Part shown: one piece after another, positions 36,650 through 48,775 of the stretch
Position numbering within the stretch: position 1 is the first letter of the stretch
Layout of the letters: each line of letters begins with the position of its first letter
From: Hibiscus mutabilis
Taxonomy: Eukaryota; Streptophyta; Magnoliopsida; Malvales; Malvaceae
Direction of reading: 5' to 3'
Length of the DNA stretch: 64,000 nt
Assembly (NCBI GenBank): GCA_019671005.1
Contig: JAGYYJ010002884.1
Location: 1-64,000, forward strand
Position numbers and translations under genes: made by a program
Notes under the pieces: model-generated
The model's database searches: none
What the model saw: the letters and a program-made list of their open reading frames with translations, nothing else
What the model was told of the DNA's origin: nothing

Positions 36650-39480
36650 CTCGGAATAATTTGCATATAAGTTCTGGAACACCCTTACCAGTATTTATTA
36701 ACCAATACTAGTATAGAATGTCACATAATATTTAACCGTATTTTTATACTAACCAAATTAATCAAAATCAGTACTTTTAAAAAAATTATTTATCACGTAA
36801 AATCAACTACTAATTTTTAACCAGTCAAATAGCTTCCCTTTTCAGGCAGCAACTTGGCAGTTTGTAACTACACGTTTTAATTAAGTAAACTGCCTAAAAA
36901 CTGCATAAACTAAAAATGATCTTAATTACTATAAAAATCAAATTTAGAAATTTACCCGATTTCCATTACTAGTAATTTCTTTAAACTAATATAAACCACA
37001 TTATAAAGTAACCACTTATCTAGATATTAATATTACAAACCTTATCTAGACCAATTAAAATGAGCTACTAATATTTTATACATGCCAACTAGGGATAATC
37101 AAAATACATCAAAGATGTAAATTACCGATATAATTATTATCCCGCTGAATGATGATGCCGATGCTCCTTACTCATGTCCGGGATTACTACCTACGCGTGA
37201 AAACCATCACACGTTAAGTATACGCTTAGTGAGGCATTATAATTATTTAACATACATCAACATACGAATTATAACAATAATAAAATAAACATCTAATTTT
37301 ATCACCATTCTTTTAATTTTCCTTATGTTAATCAAATATTAACATAATATATTCCGGATTCATAAAACCTATTAATATCCTTGCCATTATCCGAGAGTTT
37401 ATTTACTCTCTAATTTATTAACCATTTATTATCAAATAAATTATTGCGCAACATAGTTTGAGGACTTGAGTACATGAGTCAAAATCGCACCGCAGTGCTA
37501 ATAAACTGCACTGAAGTGCTAAAAGACCGCACATAAGTGCTAAGAAACCACACCTAAGTGTTAATAAACCGCACCGAAGTGCTAAACCGCTGGACTCTAT
37601 GGCATGTCAACTATACTCTATACCTCAATTACTTATTTGGGCATACTTTCCAATTCCATATTCGGTTTATTCATGGCAATATAATCAAATACTGGGCAGT
37701 TCATACCCTAAATATAACATAAACACACATACCTGATATATCTAGTGATCAAATGCATCATAGCTCTACCTTTGACAATTCTCAATATGTCAAATATAAA
37801 TTCATGATATAATTATCAAGCAGTTATTAATAAGGTGGACTTTCCAACAAGTCTTTCAATTGATAATAATAAAATTTTCCATGATAAAAATGCACTCACC
37901 TTGACACTTTACTCTTTGTCAATGTTCAACTAGTCTCACTAAGTTCAACTTTGGTCACGTTCCTTTCCTCGATTGCTAACTCGATCTCGATTTTGTTCAC
38001 ATTCTACAAGTGTATTAAAAATACCATAAGTACATTTCACATTATATGTTAGTATCTTACTAACACATAAATAATATAGGAATAATTTTCCTATAAACAC
38101 CATAATATTTTCCAAATATTAGTTTCATGACATAAGTCATTTCATCTCCAATACTTCGTATTTCTTCCAAATTTTACCCAAAGAATGATTTATAACTCAT
38201 TCTAATATTTATTCCAGCATAATGCTTCCCTAAAAATAAAATTTCACTTTAGTCCTTAATTTCTTCCAAATTGCCGAATTGGTCCCCAATCTTTTCAAAA
38301 TTTCCAAATTGGTCCCTATGTTTTACAAACTTCCAAAATGGTCCAAATGACATTTTAAAGCTTTTAAAATCACAATTTCAACATTTCCAAATTTATGGAA
38401 ATTTTTCCATAATTTCCCCTAATTCCATCAAAATGTCAAAATCACCCTTATACTTTTCCAAGTTTCCAAATTAGTCCACTTAACACTTAAACATCATTTC
38501 CAAGCTTTACAATCATTCCTAACTCAAAATCAACTTCAACTTTTCTACTAAAACCCTAACTTTGAACAATTTAGGGTTTAGCTATTTCCACGTAGTTTCA
38601 ATCATCATACAAGCTTTAATATGATTCTACAACATCATATTCATAAAAAAAACTAACCTTAATTCATTCTAAATCAACATCCCCTTCATCCAACAATTTC
38701 CCAAAACTAAGGTTTTAAGTAAGAAAAGCATGAACAAATGGTACCAAGAGATAAAGAATTTCAAGGAGATTAATTCCGTGTTTCATGCTTTCACCCAAAG
38801 CTTGAAAAATCAAAATAAAGTTTGGTCTTACCTTGAAGAAGGGTTTCAGCACTTTGGAGAAATAAGGAGAGAATTCTTGATTTTTCTTTTTGAATTAGTT
38901 TAGGCCATTTGTCCATTATTTAAAGTATCATAATTAAAAATTATTTTTATGGCAAAATGACTATCTTGCCCCTTTAATCAAGGAGTTAGTGATTGCCAAC
39001 TTTGCCCTTGCCATTTTCAAAAATTACCATCTTTCCATTTTTCATCCAATGGCTAAAATTACACATGGAAAAGTAATCTTTAATCCAATGATCCATATTA
39101 ATTTCCATTAAAATAAGGCATACAAATGACCCTTTTACCCCTGCCTTATTTTAATAAAATATCTCCTAAAACATCTCATAAAAGATTTATCATCTATTCG
39201 ATTAAATCCAATTATCCGGATTTTTCTCGAACTTTAAGGCTTTATAGCTCTTAATACAAACTCCGTATAAAAAATCCGTGTATCACGAAAATGCCACTCT
39301 TGGGGGTGAACTATTCATTTACGGGACTAAATTACATACTTTTGAAAATTATAACATAGTCCCTAAACTTTTCAATTTTTACATTTTGGTCACTAAACTT
39401 TTCAAGTTTTTCATTTGGGCCACTATCCAAAATTTTGAGGTATTAGAAGTTCAAAGTGTATTTACTATAATCTTGTAAGC
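36650..39480 (-). mobile_element. LTR-like retrotransposon DNA, noncoding
   Basis: It contains a tandem of about 22-base units (37486-37592), long runs of CCAAATTGGTCC-type phrases (38270-38470), and a TAGTCCC/ACTAAACTTTTCAA block near 39360-39420. These are typical of noncoding LTR or adjacent sequence of large plant gypsy elements. No retroviral-type protein domain is present. Orientation and boundaries are inferred and approximate. A solo LTR or several nested fragments are both possible. Confidence 0.4.
37486..37592. repeat. Tandem repeat, about five units of about 21-22 bp
   Basis: Units of the form CGCACCGAAGTGCTAATAAAC with variants (CACCGCAGTGCTA, CACTGAAGTGCTA, CACATAAGTGCTA, CACCTAAGTGTTA, CACCGAAGTGCTA) follow one another without spacers, inside the LTR-like region. 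Confidence 0.8.
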
Positions 39481-39799
39481 CACTTGCATGTTTGAATATA
39501 TATCATGATAATGTTAATGTTACATGTACCAGATGAAATCTTCAATATCCGTATTAATGTCATTTGTTTTAACACCTTTGCCATGGACTTTAGTGCATAG
39601 GTACTATGAAATCTATGATTGAGCTGGCCGGCGATGGCTGAAACGTTCTTGTTGACTGCCTTTCGGATTCCCGAGAAATTGCTATTGTTGCTGTTGTGCT
39701 TAGATATAGTTATGTTGCAGGGAATTGAGGATGAACTGTTGTTTGCGATCCTTGCTTTTCTATAACATACCCAAATGGAAACTTACCATTCATTCCATC

Positions 39800-39930
39800 T
39801 GTTATGCATATTCTTCAAAAGCAAGCAATCAATGTTTCTTTGGATGAATTTTGCAATTTCTCGGGAATTAGACTAAATTTTAAAAGCTCAGTATGTACAG
39901 GGATTGAAGGCATATTTATGCCTAAGTTTT
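39800..39930 (+). mobile_element. LINE reverse-transcriptase scrap
   Basis: One frame reads SLDEFCNFSGIRLNFKSSVC, close to the segment (hydrophobic-DEF-x-x-x-SG-x-x-L/I-N-x-x-KS) found after the catalytic block in plant non-LTR reverse transcriptases. It is isolated and surrounded by noncoding DNA, so it is a small relic. Confidence 0.45.
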
Positions 39931-40704
39931 TTTTAATAGTGGTATAATAAAAAGTTTAACCATGTTTATATTTTTTGTTAATTTTGTTTTTATTTTTTTA
40001 AAACTAAATTTGATCATTAATATTTTTTCAGTTAAATTGTTTTGATTGGCGATTTGATTACAAAACTTTTACGATGTTGATGTGACAACTCGTGTGATAA
40101 TCTATATGTTAGTGTGGGACAATGATAATTTGGTAAAAAAAAAGAGTTTAATTTAATAATTTGATTTAATACATAAAAATATAAAGTTATGTAGGTTGTC
40201 ACGTCAACAAAATAATATTATATCAACAAAACATACATATAATAGATGTCACGTCAATGTCATGAAAAATGTAACTATATAATTATTTTCATTCAAATTA
40301 AAATATCCTATAATTAAGTTTAGTTTAATTGATATCATTGTCGGTACAATATAAACAACGAAAGATAAATATGTTTAAACACTTGATATCCTCTTTAAGT
40401 GATAAGGAGCTTGGGTAGTCTAAACAAGTCATTATAAAAGAAATGTTCATAAAATATTCATAAGATTTGTTTATCATTTATTTTTATTTTTACGTATTTT
40501 TTGGAATTTAATGACAATTATATTTAGAATAATGTCTCTAATCTTAACTTGATTAAATGAAAATGAATTATTATTGGACCTCCTAACACCAAATATGTTA
40601 TGATATGAAACAAAATTTGAACAGGTAGGTCAACATAATGCAGGTAATGTAAGAGTTGCTTGTGACTTTGGGTGCAGTTGAATGGATAAGGGTTTTTTAA
40701 CTAA
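39931..40704. other. Intergenic region and probable 3' UTR of ATS1
   Basis: AT-rich, no coding. The last part may include the 3' UTR of the minus-strand acyltransferase gene. Confidence 0.4.
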
Positions 40705-43700
40705 CTAGTTCCATGGCTGCGACAAAGCCACACCTTCGGTCGATGCTTCTAACCCTTGTTTTCCATGTATGGCTGATTTGAGCACATTGTATTGCTCGGT
40801 CACAGACTTGTATAAAGCTTGTGTATATACATCTTTAACCTGCACATTTCCCAGATGTTAAAAGTCATCCGACACCGTGTGTCGAACACGGATACTTCAA
40901 TAAAAATGAAGCGATCGAGTAGCATAAGGTATATCTAATATCGTAGCGCAATGCGACCAACCTCTTCAGACTTTTCACCAGCAGCAGAAATTTCAGGAGC
41001 TACTGATAATCCAGTCCCATGAAAGCAGATGATTCTTCGTTCTCCGATTTCTTTTTCCACCTGAAAGGAAAATGCCATCGGATCATGAGAGAAAACATAA
41101 AAATTTGTGACAGAAACTGACGAGCGAATTCATTCTACGCACCCGAGATGGAGGGGGCATTATGTCATAACACAACAGAGCCAAGGGATACATGTGCCCT
41201 GGAGCACCTGAACTTTCTATCAGCCTTCTCATATTGTCCACTGAAGAAGAATCAAAGGGTGCCTGATTCCCTCTTATAATCAGTATAACCATAAATAACT
41301 GTAGAAATTCTTGAAAAACAACAGAAACTGCTAAACTTACTGGATACCATTCTCCTGTAACGGGATCCGGGCGGTCCCTGCCACCACTTGGTGCAATCCA
41401 TACTAATTTCGAGCCGGTCCTATAAGATACAAAATTTTGGTCTAAGGTTTCATATTTTTGGTGTCAAAACCACAATGCAGATTCAAGGTACGTACCTTAG
41501 CAGCATAGCCATCTCTTTTAAGCTTCGTATGTTTGCTTTTCTTTTCATATCAGCGAGCTCGGGAGCATCGTACATGTGCTTTTTGGAGTACACGCATATA
41601 AGGTTTCTAAAACGAATTTGGCAAACCATTTTTTGTTAGTGGTCCTTTACTGTATCTTGGTTTAATCAAGTGAAAATCAGTATCTGAGTACCTTCCCATG
41701 CTGAAAGGCTTGCAAAGAGGTCTGTTATGACTCTATCCCCTGCAACATAGATCTGCAGAATACAACAGAAATGATGATTAAACACAGAGATAATTACTGC
41801 GGAATGTTCGGAATAGAAATTATTTTACGGGGGGCAATCACCAGGTTCTCAGCAATGTGCGGATTTGTTTTCTCAAGCAACAATGCAATGACGGCTGGGT
41901 CAGCTTCAGTTTGATGGTTCGAAATAAGTACAACATTGTGACCCTGCAAGTAATTTAACAGTTAAAACCCAAAAACAGCCAGCTAAACTGAAAAAAATCT
42001 TATTAGCATTTGTTTCTAGGCACATGTTCTTATTAGTTATGTTTAAGCAAAGCGCATGTAGTTCTTACACTTGTCGGAACAAAGAAAAAAAATCTTAGCT
42101 TACTACCAAGCAGCAGTACAATGGATAAGTCATTTATGGTCTTTAATGGTATGCCATTTTAATGTAAAATACGATGAGAACATTGTTCTGCATCTTTTGA
42201 AACAAATGATTGAGCAAAATTCAGTCATGTTCAGAAGTAATCACAGAAGAAAACATGAGGGGGAAAACTGAGGATTGTCACCTGGTTAAGCTTCTCCTCT
42301 ATTTCATGGAAAAGAGAAAGATTGCCAACGTATGAATTTCTGCAATGAACATAATAGATGCATGTTAAGAAAAGTAAGAAATGCATCCTTGGGTGATTAG
42401 GACATGAACAATATAATTTTGATTACTGGAAATGACAATTAACAGGTTATGATGTAGTTGATAAGAATTAAATTGTATCTATGGGACAAGCAAAATAATA
42501 TGTTTCTGGGAAGAAGGAGAATGAAACATACAATGAATGAAACCACCAAATACAATACAAAATATAAGAAAACTATAGAACAAGTTCAACCTTAGATTGT
42601 CTTCAAAGATATAATTAGTCGACAATCTTTATAACCTTACTTATTACAGTAACCTGAAAATCTAAATATATTGGTTCACCTTAATAGAGTTATGAAATTG
42701 AAAAACTACATATTTCTTCACAAAATCGGATCTCAATTTTTGGCGGAGCTTTCTGCAACCTAAATCAACATTACTAAAGAAACACTATGATAAGACAGTG
42801 TGGAAGTTGTCCACTCACCTGAAATCAATCAAAGGCCGAATATAATTTTGACCAAACATGTAGTAGTCAAATGGCTCCCGCAAAGCTTTGTGGTGGGGTT
42901 GAAATACAAAAGGATCCTGAAAAACAATTGTCATATTTCATAGAAGTTCATAAAAACTTTATAATCTGAATGCAGTATATGAGAAAGGATGTTCATAAAA
43001 GTTCCAAACTGTAGTCATCTTGAAAGGGCATTTTAGAACCACTACCTCTACATCCAAAAGCACAAGGTCAAGTAGAACAGCCATGTTCGACAACACAATT
43101 TCAGCAGCAGCAGGGTCTCCACTTTGGAAAACCTAAATGTTGCCACATGCAAAAAAAGCATCTTTTAAATTTTCAGATGTACAGGTAAAAGATACACGTG
43201 AGTGAAAAAATGTTCTCCACCAAGATTTTCAAAGTGCATAGATCGTGTATTGAGAACATATCATATCTAGAGCATACATTAAATATACAGTAAAGTTAGG
43301 AGTTCCAGTTTAGCAGTTTACAGCATTTTTATAATTCCGAAAGAATTCTTCCATTCCTGCTGCAACATTTGGTGGTAGCCTTCCTGCTTCTACTTCCTTC
43401 TTAATTCCAGATAAGACTTCTGTAGATAGATAAGCTGTACGAGTGAATAAAACCATCCTCAGTTTAAATTTCGGAACAATAGTGAAAGTGTATACAAAAG
43501 AACTGGTCCACTAATCATTGTTATCTGAGATACGTGCAGCATTCAGCAATCAACAGGATATGTTCACTATCTATCTCAATTGAGTTGACAGAAATCTGGG
43601 GAAGTTTTGGCCAACTTGAAAATAGGATTTTATGCAAAATTCTGTTTTAGTCTTCACACTAACTCACTCAGAATGTACAGAGTTTGGCTGAATGAGCATT

Positions 43701-44847
43701 TCTAATACTTGATAATGTTCTTAATCAGCACAGTGCATGGACTGTTGAATGAATAAACAGCTCTTTTCAATAACAGAGCTTGTAGTCCAATAAATTTTAC
43801 CTCAGCATCTTAGGTTAAATCAACATAGACTTATCAAACTCAGGAATCTGAGATTTTCATGTAACTATTCAGCATTGCATATAAATAAATTCAGCATCAA
43901 ATTGTTTTACTCCAATCTTATAGGAAAACCATAAAAATAAATATTTATGGATTGGGTAAAAGATTCTGTTTTAGTCTTCACACTAATTCACGCAAAATGT
44001 ATAAAAACTTTTCTAAATGAGCTTTTCTAATTACAAACTAAACCCTAAATCTTAAACCCTATGCACTAAATTCTAAACACTAACATTAAATTCTAAACTC
44101 TACAACCCAAACCCCTAAGTATGATTACCCTAAATTAAAAACTTAACGGGAAAACTAAAAATACGTAAACCATTCAAAGTTTTTTTCTCATTTTAAAATT
44201 CTAAACCAGACCATTCCTTAAAGGCGGCCTTTACAATGTAAGCAATTTAGAGTTTCATTTGTTTTTCTATAATAATATAATAATAAAGAAACGGCAGTTT
44301 AGAAATCACGCCATCTTTGCACAAATCAAAATAGAATATAACTTGTTCAACAAGAATTCTACGATCGCAAGTAATTTGACAAATTCCTCTTCAAACATCA
44401 CAATATATATATTTAATTAATACGCCATATGTTTCCGCTCCATTGATTCATTCTTCGGAACAAACAAGAAACAAAAGCAATCACACAGAATTATTTACTG
44501 TAACAATTACAAACAGAAAAAAAGTGAAAAACGGAAAAAAGAGCTTAAAAAGAGAGCTAACCTTCCTCGGAGCGAGCATCAAGGAAGGTACGGGAATGTT
44601 CGACATCCAGCTTCCTGCCTTCGGTGGTACCAGTGGCGGCGACGCCCGATTCCTTGTCTTTAACAAACTCAGCCATTGCCTTAACCGTGACGAAGAAAGT
44701 TGCTTCCGCCGTAGATCTAAAGAGCTTCACTTGCTGAAAAGGAATGAAAAACAAAGAAGAAGAAGAAGAAGAAGAATTGAATGAGAAGGGAAATGGAGGA
44801 GAGCTAGTAGAAATGTTGCTTAAGAATGGGAGAGGAGAAGCAGACAT
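40705..44847 (-). pseudogene. ATS1: Plastid glycerol-3-phosphate acyltransferase (ATS1) with a one-base deletion in exon 7
   Basis: Twelve exons on the minus strand: 44847-44562, 43419-43322, 43132-43046, 42916-42819, 42339-42282, 41943-41842, 41752-41692, 41606-41496, 41419-41341, 41262-41143, 41060-40962 and 40839-40705. The Ser-rich N-terminus looks like a plastid transit peptide. Family blocks are all present: SRTFLDARSEE, the acyltransferase motif NHQTEAD (H-x4-D), IAPSGGRDRPDP, ESSGAPGHMYPLALL and the terminal LSQPWN. The enzyme makes lysophosphatidic acid in the stroma, starting plastid glycerolipid synthesis. Exon 7 has 61 bases where phase requires 62: after VAGDRVITD one C of the Pro codon is missing (about 41721-41724), so DPLCKPFSMGR is read out of frame and translation stops in exon 8. 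All splice sites are intact. It is either a very recent pseudogene or an assembly error. The repaired length would be 444 residues. Confidence 0.9.
44756..44777 (+). repeat. (GAA)n run coding for poly-Ser in the ATS1 transit peptide
   Basis: Seven consecutive GAA triplets on + encode a Ser run on the minus strand within the predicted plastid transit peptide of ATS1. Confidence 0.75.
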
Positions 44848-45670
44848 CAGAACCAAACAGATAAAATAAATATTATTTTATATTATATACACAGTGATAT
44901 AATAAATGGAGTAATTTATAGGTAAAGCGGCATTTTGTTGAGGTCAAATATCATTATTAATCACTGTACTATACATAATTTTTCAATTTAGTCCAAATAC
45001 TTAAATTCGATCCACCTTAACATTGATTCAAATGACTAAATTATTGAACTTAAAATGATTAAATTAGAGAACAAAAATTAAATCTAGAATTTATACATGA
45101 TACAAATACTAATAATAAATTTTGATTTTAATACATTTAAAGGATATCTTTGAGTCATAATCAAAATTTCAAAACTTTAAAAATATCAAATTAGAGTGTG
45201 ATGGTTAAAAATACAGCATACACGTAATACAGGGACTAATACAAGAATTCGACCTATTTTGAAGGTTGAGGTGATGTAAGGATAGGTGGAAGTCCTGACA
45301 TCCAATGGCCACCACTTTTTATTTATCTCTGTTTTTTTTTTTTTTTCCTTTCAGAAATGATCAAATCCGTTCCCAAATTCAGATAAGGGGAAGACTTTGC
45401 CAATGCTTATCCGATGAAATTGTCCTTTTTCTTTCAATTGGGTCACTCGTCCCTGAATCATGTGAAAGAAGATAACCGTAACGATAATATATTTTTTTAT
45501 ACGGTCTATTGAGCATTAATTTGATTAATATCGTTGTTGTTGTAACATTTAATATTTTGTAAACATATTTAAATGTAATTGTTTTTTTATGTAAAGATCG
45601 ATAAATTATATATGATTTACATTTTCTTTTTTTTTAAATATCTATATATGATTTTTTAACCATCGATATA
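44848..45670. other. Promoter side of ATS1 and intergenic DNA
   Basis: The ATS1 5' leader and promoter lie at about 44848-45000. Beyond that is noncoding DNA with phrases shared with the inverted-repeat element at 18588-18956. Confidence 0.4.
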
Positions 45671-45675
45671 CTACT

Positions 45676-45820
45676 TATTGGTCGACTAATTCGAATTGAG
45701 TTTTACAGAGATCTAATATGAGGGAGACCCTCACACTCCATTCACAACGCCTGAATTCAAACCTCCAACCTTATTTAAATGACTTAGCGCCTCATCCCAC
45801 TAAACCAACTGATTGTTGGT
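45676..45820 (-). mobile_element. tRNA-derived SINE-like element, copy 1
   Basis: Read on the minus strand it has an A-box-like TTGGTTTAGTGGG, a B-box-like GGTTTGAATTC and a body with AAAACTCAATTC and TAGTCGACCAAT. The same order of blocks occurs at 54186-54344 in the opposite orientation, so the two are one dispersed family. No poly-A-type tail or target duplication was confirmed. Confidence 0.5.
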
Positions 45821-47130
45821 AAATATCTATATATAATTTTTGATTTTAGTACATTCTATTCTATAGTCTATATTCGGGATTTGTGGCTGTCACTCCCAAC
45901 AATATCATCTCCAAAATTTATATATGATTTTAAAACTCAATTTCAGCCATCTAAAAACAAAATTGATTGTACGCGTGGGATGTGTGATATTTTGTTTCCG
46001 TTAAATGTTGGTATTTTGAGGGTATTTTCATGAAAATGATTTTTGCATCTTATACCTTTTATACGAGACAATTAATAAAAAAATTAATGAGTTTCTATTC
46101 AAAAATAATAATGAGTTTTATGAATTAACTTAAATTTGTTTTGTCAATTAAATCTTAATTCAATTAGTATGAATATAATCTTGCACATTTAAGTATATAA
46201 TAAGTTAACAGTTTCATAAGACTGTGTTAAGTGTTAAATACTAAAAAGGAAAAATTGTAATGATAGGAAGGATATTGAGAATCCAACAAGTGGTCTCAGT
46301 CAAAAAGTGGATGATGATTATCTTAAGAGACCCGAATTCAATAGTTTTGTATGCAAGGTGTATGTGCATTGTCAAAAGGTTAAGAATATGTATGAACAGA
46401 TATTATCTTATAATCACTTTTAAATTATTAAAAAAATATTGAAAAAATGTATTTATGCAAATGTTTAAATCTACTAATAATTCCTTTAATTATTGTATAA
46501 GAGGTTAATACATACTTAAATATGTTTGGATTTCGTTTTTTAAATACCTTTTATAAACAATTAATATCTAGAGAAAAAATAAATAAATCTGCTTCTAATA
46601 AGTATTGAACCCACAACCTAAAAAGGAAGAAAATATGTCAATTGTGAGCTTTTAATCATTTACACAAAAGATTATTGACATAATCTTTTAAATATTATAA
46701 TAACAACAATGACAGTCAGTTTTTTTTTGTATAATAGAATAATATTTATCTTCCCAACAAAAATGTCAAAATTTAAACTCACACGAAGTAGTAAGGGAAA
46801 GAACATCCTTAATTATTTGAACAGTTAAAATATTTAAACCAAGTTAAAATTTAATCAACCTCTTTTAAATATCAGTGAATCGGACCACATATATTTTTAG
46901 TTATCATACATTTTCCCTTTATGCAAAGTAAGTGCAAAGATTAGAGCTCGACTCACTTTTTTCCCTCCTAATTTAAATTTAGGTAAATTACATCACATGT
47001 CAATTAGTTATATGTTTAGGAATAAACATATTATTCTTATACTAAATTTAACAATTTATTATTTTAATTATAAATTTATAAATAAATATGTCACTTAATT
47101 AAAAATTTGTGACTAATAAGTCCCTTTGTT
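45821..47130. other. Intergenic AT-rich DNA
   Basis: No coding or recognisable repeat beyond short AT-rich phrases. Confidence 0.4.
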
Positions 47131-47437
47131 ATTAAAATTGAAACAAGAGCTTGGTATAATAACAATTTTAATCCATGAAACATGAATTCTATTAATTTAC
47201 TTATAATTCGAAATAATTCAATAAAGTCAACCTTATATTTAAAATTTCTATCAGGAAAGCGATTGTGTCTACTAGTATGTGCGTTAAGTTCATAATGAGT
47301 TTATTTCATTAGTTTGTCAGTTGTTCAATAGTAAAGTGATTGTGTTCGTCGAGCTATCACATTAATTATTAGACTGATGGACATAAGTTTTGGAGACTAA
47401 AATTGTTATTATACCAAGAGATTGTTTCAATTTTAAT
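47131..47437. repeat. Inverted-repeat element of about 307 bp
   Basis: The left arm 47131-47174 and right arm 47392-47437 are near-perfect inverted copies of about 45 bases, sharing CTTGGTATAATAACAATTTT and ATTAAAATTGAAACAA. The middle is noncoding. It is probably a MITE or foldback fragment. Confidence 0.7.
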
Positions 47438-47933
47438 TACAGAATGATATGTTTGTCACCTAACAAATCAAGTGGGGTCAATTGCACCCTTAAATTACTA
47501 TGTACATTCACCCATAAAGTGTGTATTGTAAAATGATTAAAAATATGTGTGAACAGATACTATATTATAATTATCTTTATACTATTTAAAAATATTTAAT
47601 AAATAACACTTAAAGAATAATTGGTATTTATTAAACATATATTATCTTATAATTATCTTTCCACTTAAAAAGAGTAAGTTTCATTGGACTTTTCTAGAAT
47701 CTGCTAAGTATGACCATTCTATGGGGGGCTATCGACAATCCCTCTACATTAGGTCATGTTCGGCTGGGCCCATTAATAGCCAGTAATACTGGCATCTCCG
47801 GAAAATATGGTTAGGTGATGCGGTTTACGATTTAAGCTTAAGTATTTGAAATTTAGCTTTTAAAGTTAAATTATATATGTTTTATGGAAAATATGGTTAT
47901 ACCATATAAAATTCATTTAGTTTTGAAAAAAAA

Positions 47934-48167
47934 TTGATACACAGACCGATGTAAACTTTAGTTTACACGTGTCTTTTAGTTTTAGGGTTTAAGGTTTTAG
48001 TTTAGGGTTTAGGTTGTATGGTTTAGAATTTAAGGTTAGTGTTTAAAATTTAGTGTATAGAATTTAAGATTTATGGTTTAGTTTTTTAGGGTTAGGAATT
48101 TAGGATTTAAGTTTTTATAGTGTAAATATACAGACTTGTGTAAAATTAGTTTTAGTCTGTGTATCAA
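47934..48167. repeat. MITE-like element with perfect 13-bp ends, copy C
   Basis: TTGATACACAGAC (47934-47946) is perfectly matched by GTCTGTGTATCAA (48155-48167). The interior has many TTTAGGG/GTTTAGG words like the two elements near 24 kb. It lies about 600 bases upstream of the thioredoxin reductase start, in its distal promoter. Confidence 0.7.
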
Positions 48168-48775
48168 AGTTTTACCTGTTAGTTTTACACTAATTTATGA
48201 TCACTGTATGAGTGAAATAGATTGATAAGATTAAACACAACTTTATTTTTTTAAAATATTCTCATTTTCAACTTTTAATATTATCCATCCACTTCACTTA
48301 TATCTAATAGTGAAAAAAGTATTCATTTAATCTCGTCTAACAGTCCAAAAAATTAAAAAAACTAAAAAAGTTTTATATGATATAAATGGGTCAAAAAAAA
48401 TATACTTAACACAAACCAATTGACCATTGTTGAGCATATGTTCTATACTTGTATTTTGTTTTTGGAACATTCCAAATATAAACCCAAAGCGTTCATACAT
48501 TATTCAAAAAAAAAAAGTTGTTCATACTTCAATTCATACAAGGCAAAGGTGAATTTGTCTTCATCAATTCATGCACCAGAAAGTCAAAGAAATAAGCGAT
48601 TAAGCGCCCATTTTATTCAGAAAGTAGATTTAAAAAATATATCCAAAGCCTTTAAAAGCAATATTAAAGAAAAAATAGATGCATTACATTTTCAACCCTA
48701 GTGCTTGCCTGAAGACTTTGTTGAGAAAAGCTCGCGCCCTCTGTGTTCAACTCCGCCACCGCACTACCTTTTTCG
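48168..48775. other. Promoter and 5' leader of the thioredoxin reductase gene
   Basis: AT-rich up to about 48690, then a short GC-richer leader. No specific element is called. Confidence 0.4.

Noticed and set aside
37486..37592. Regularly spaced short repeats that could suggest a CRISPR array
   Set aside because: The units are adjacent with no unique spacers, diverged, and in a plant LTR-like block.
48420..48701. A 93-codon + frame before the thioredoxin reductase gene
   Set aside because: Lys/Ser-rich random-looking protein in AT-rich DNA, with no family resemblance.
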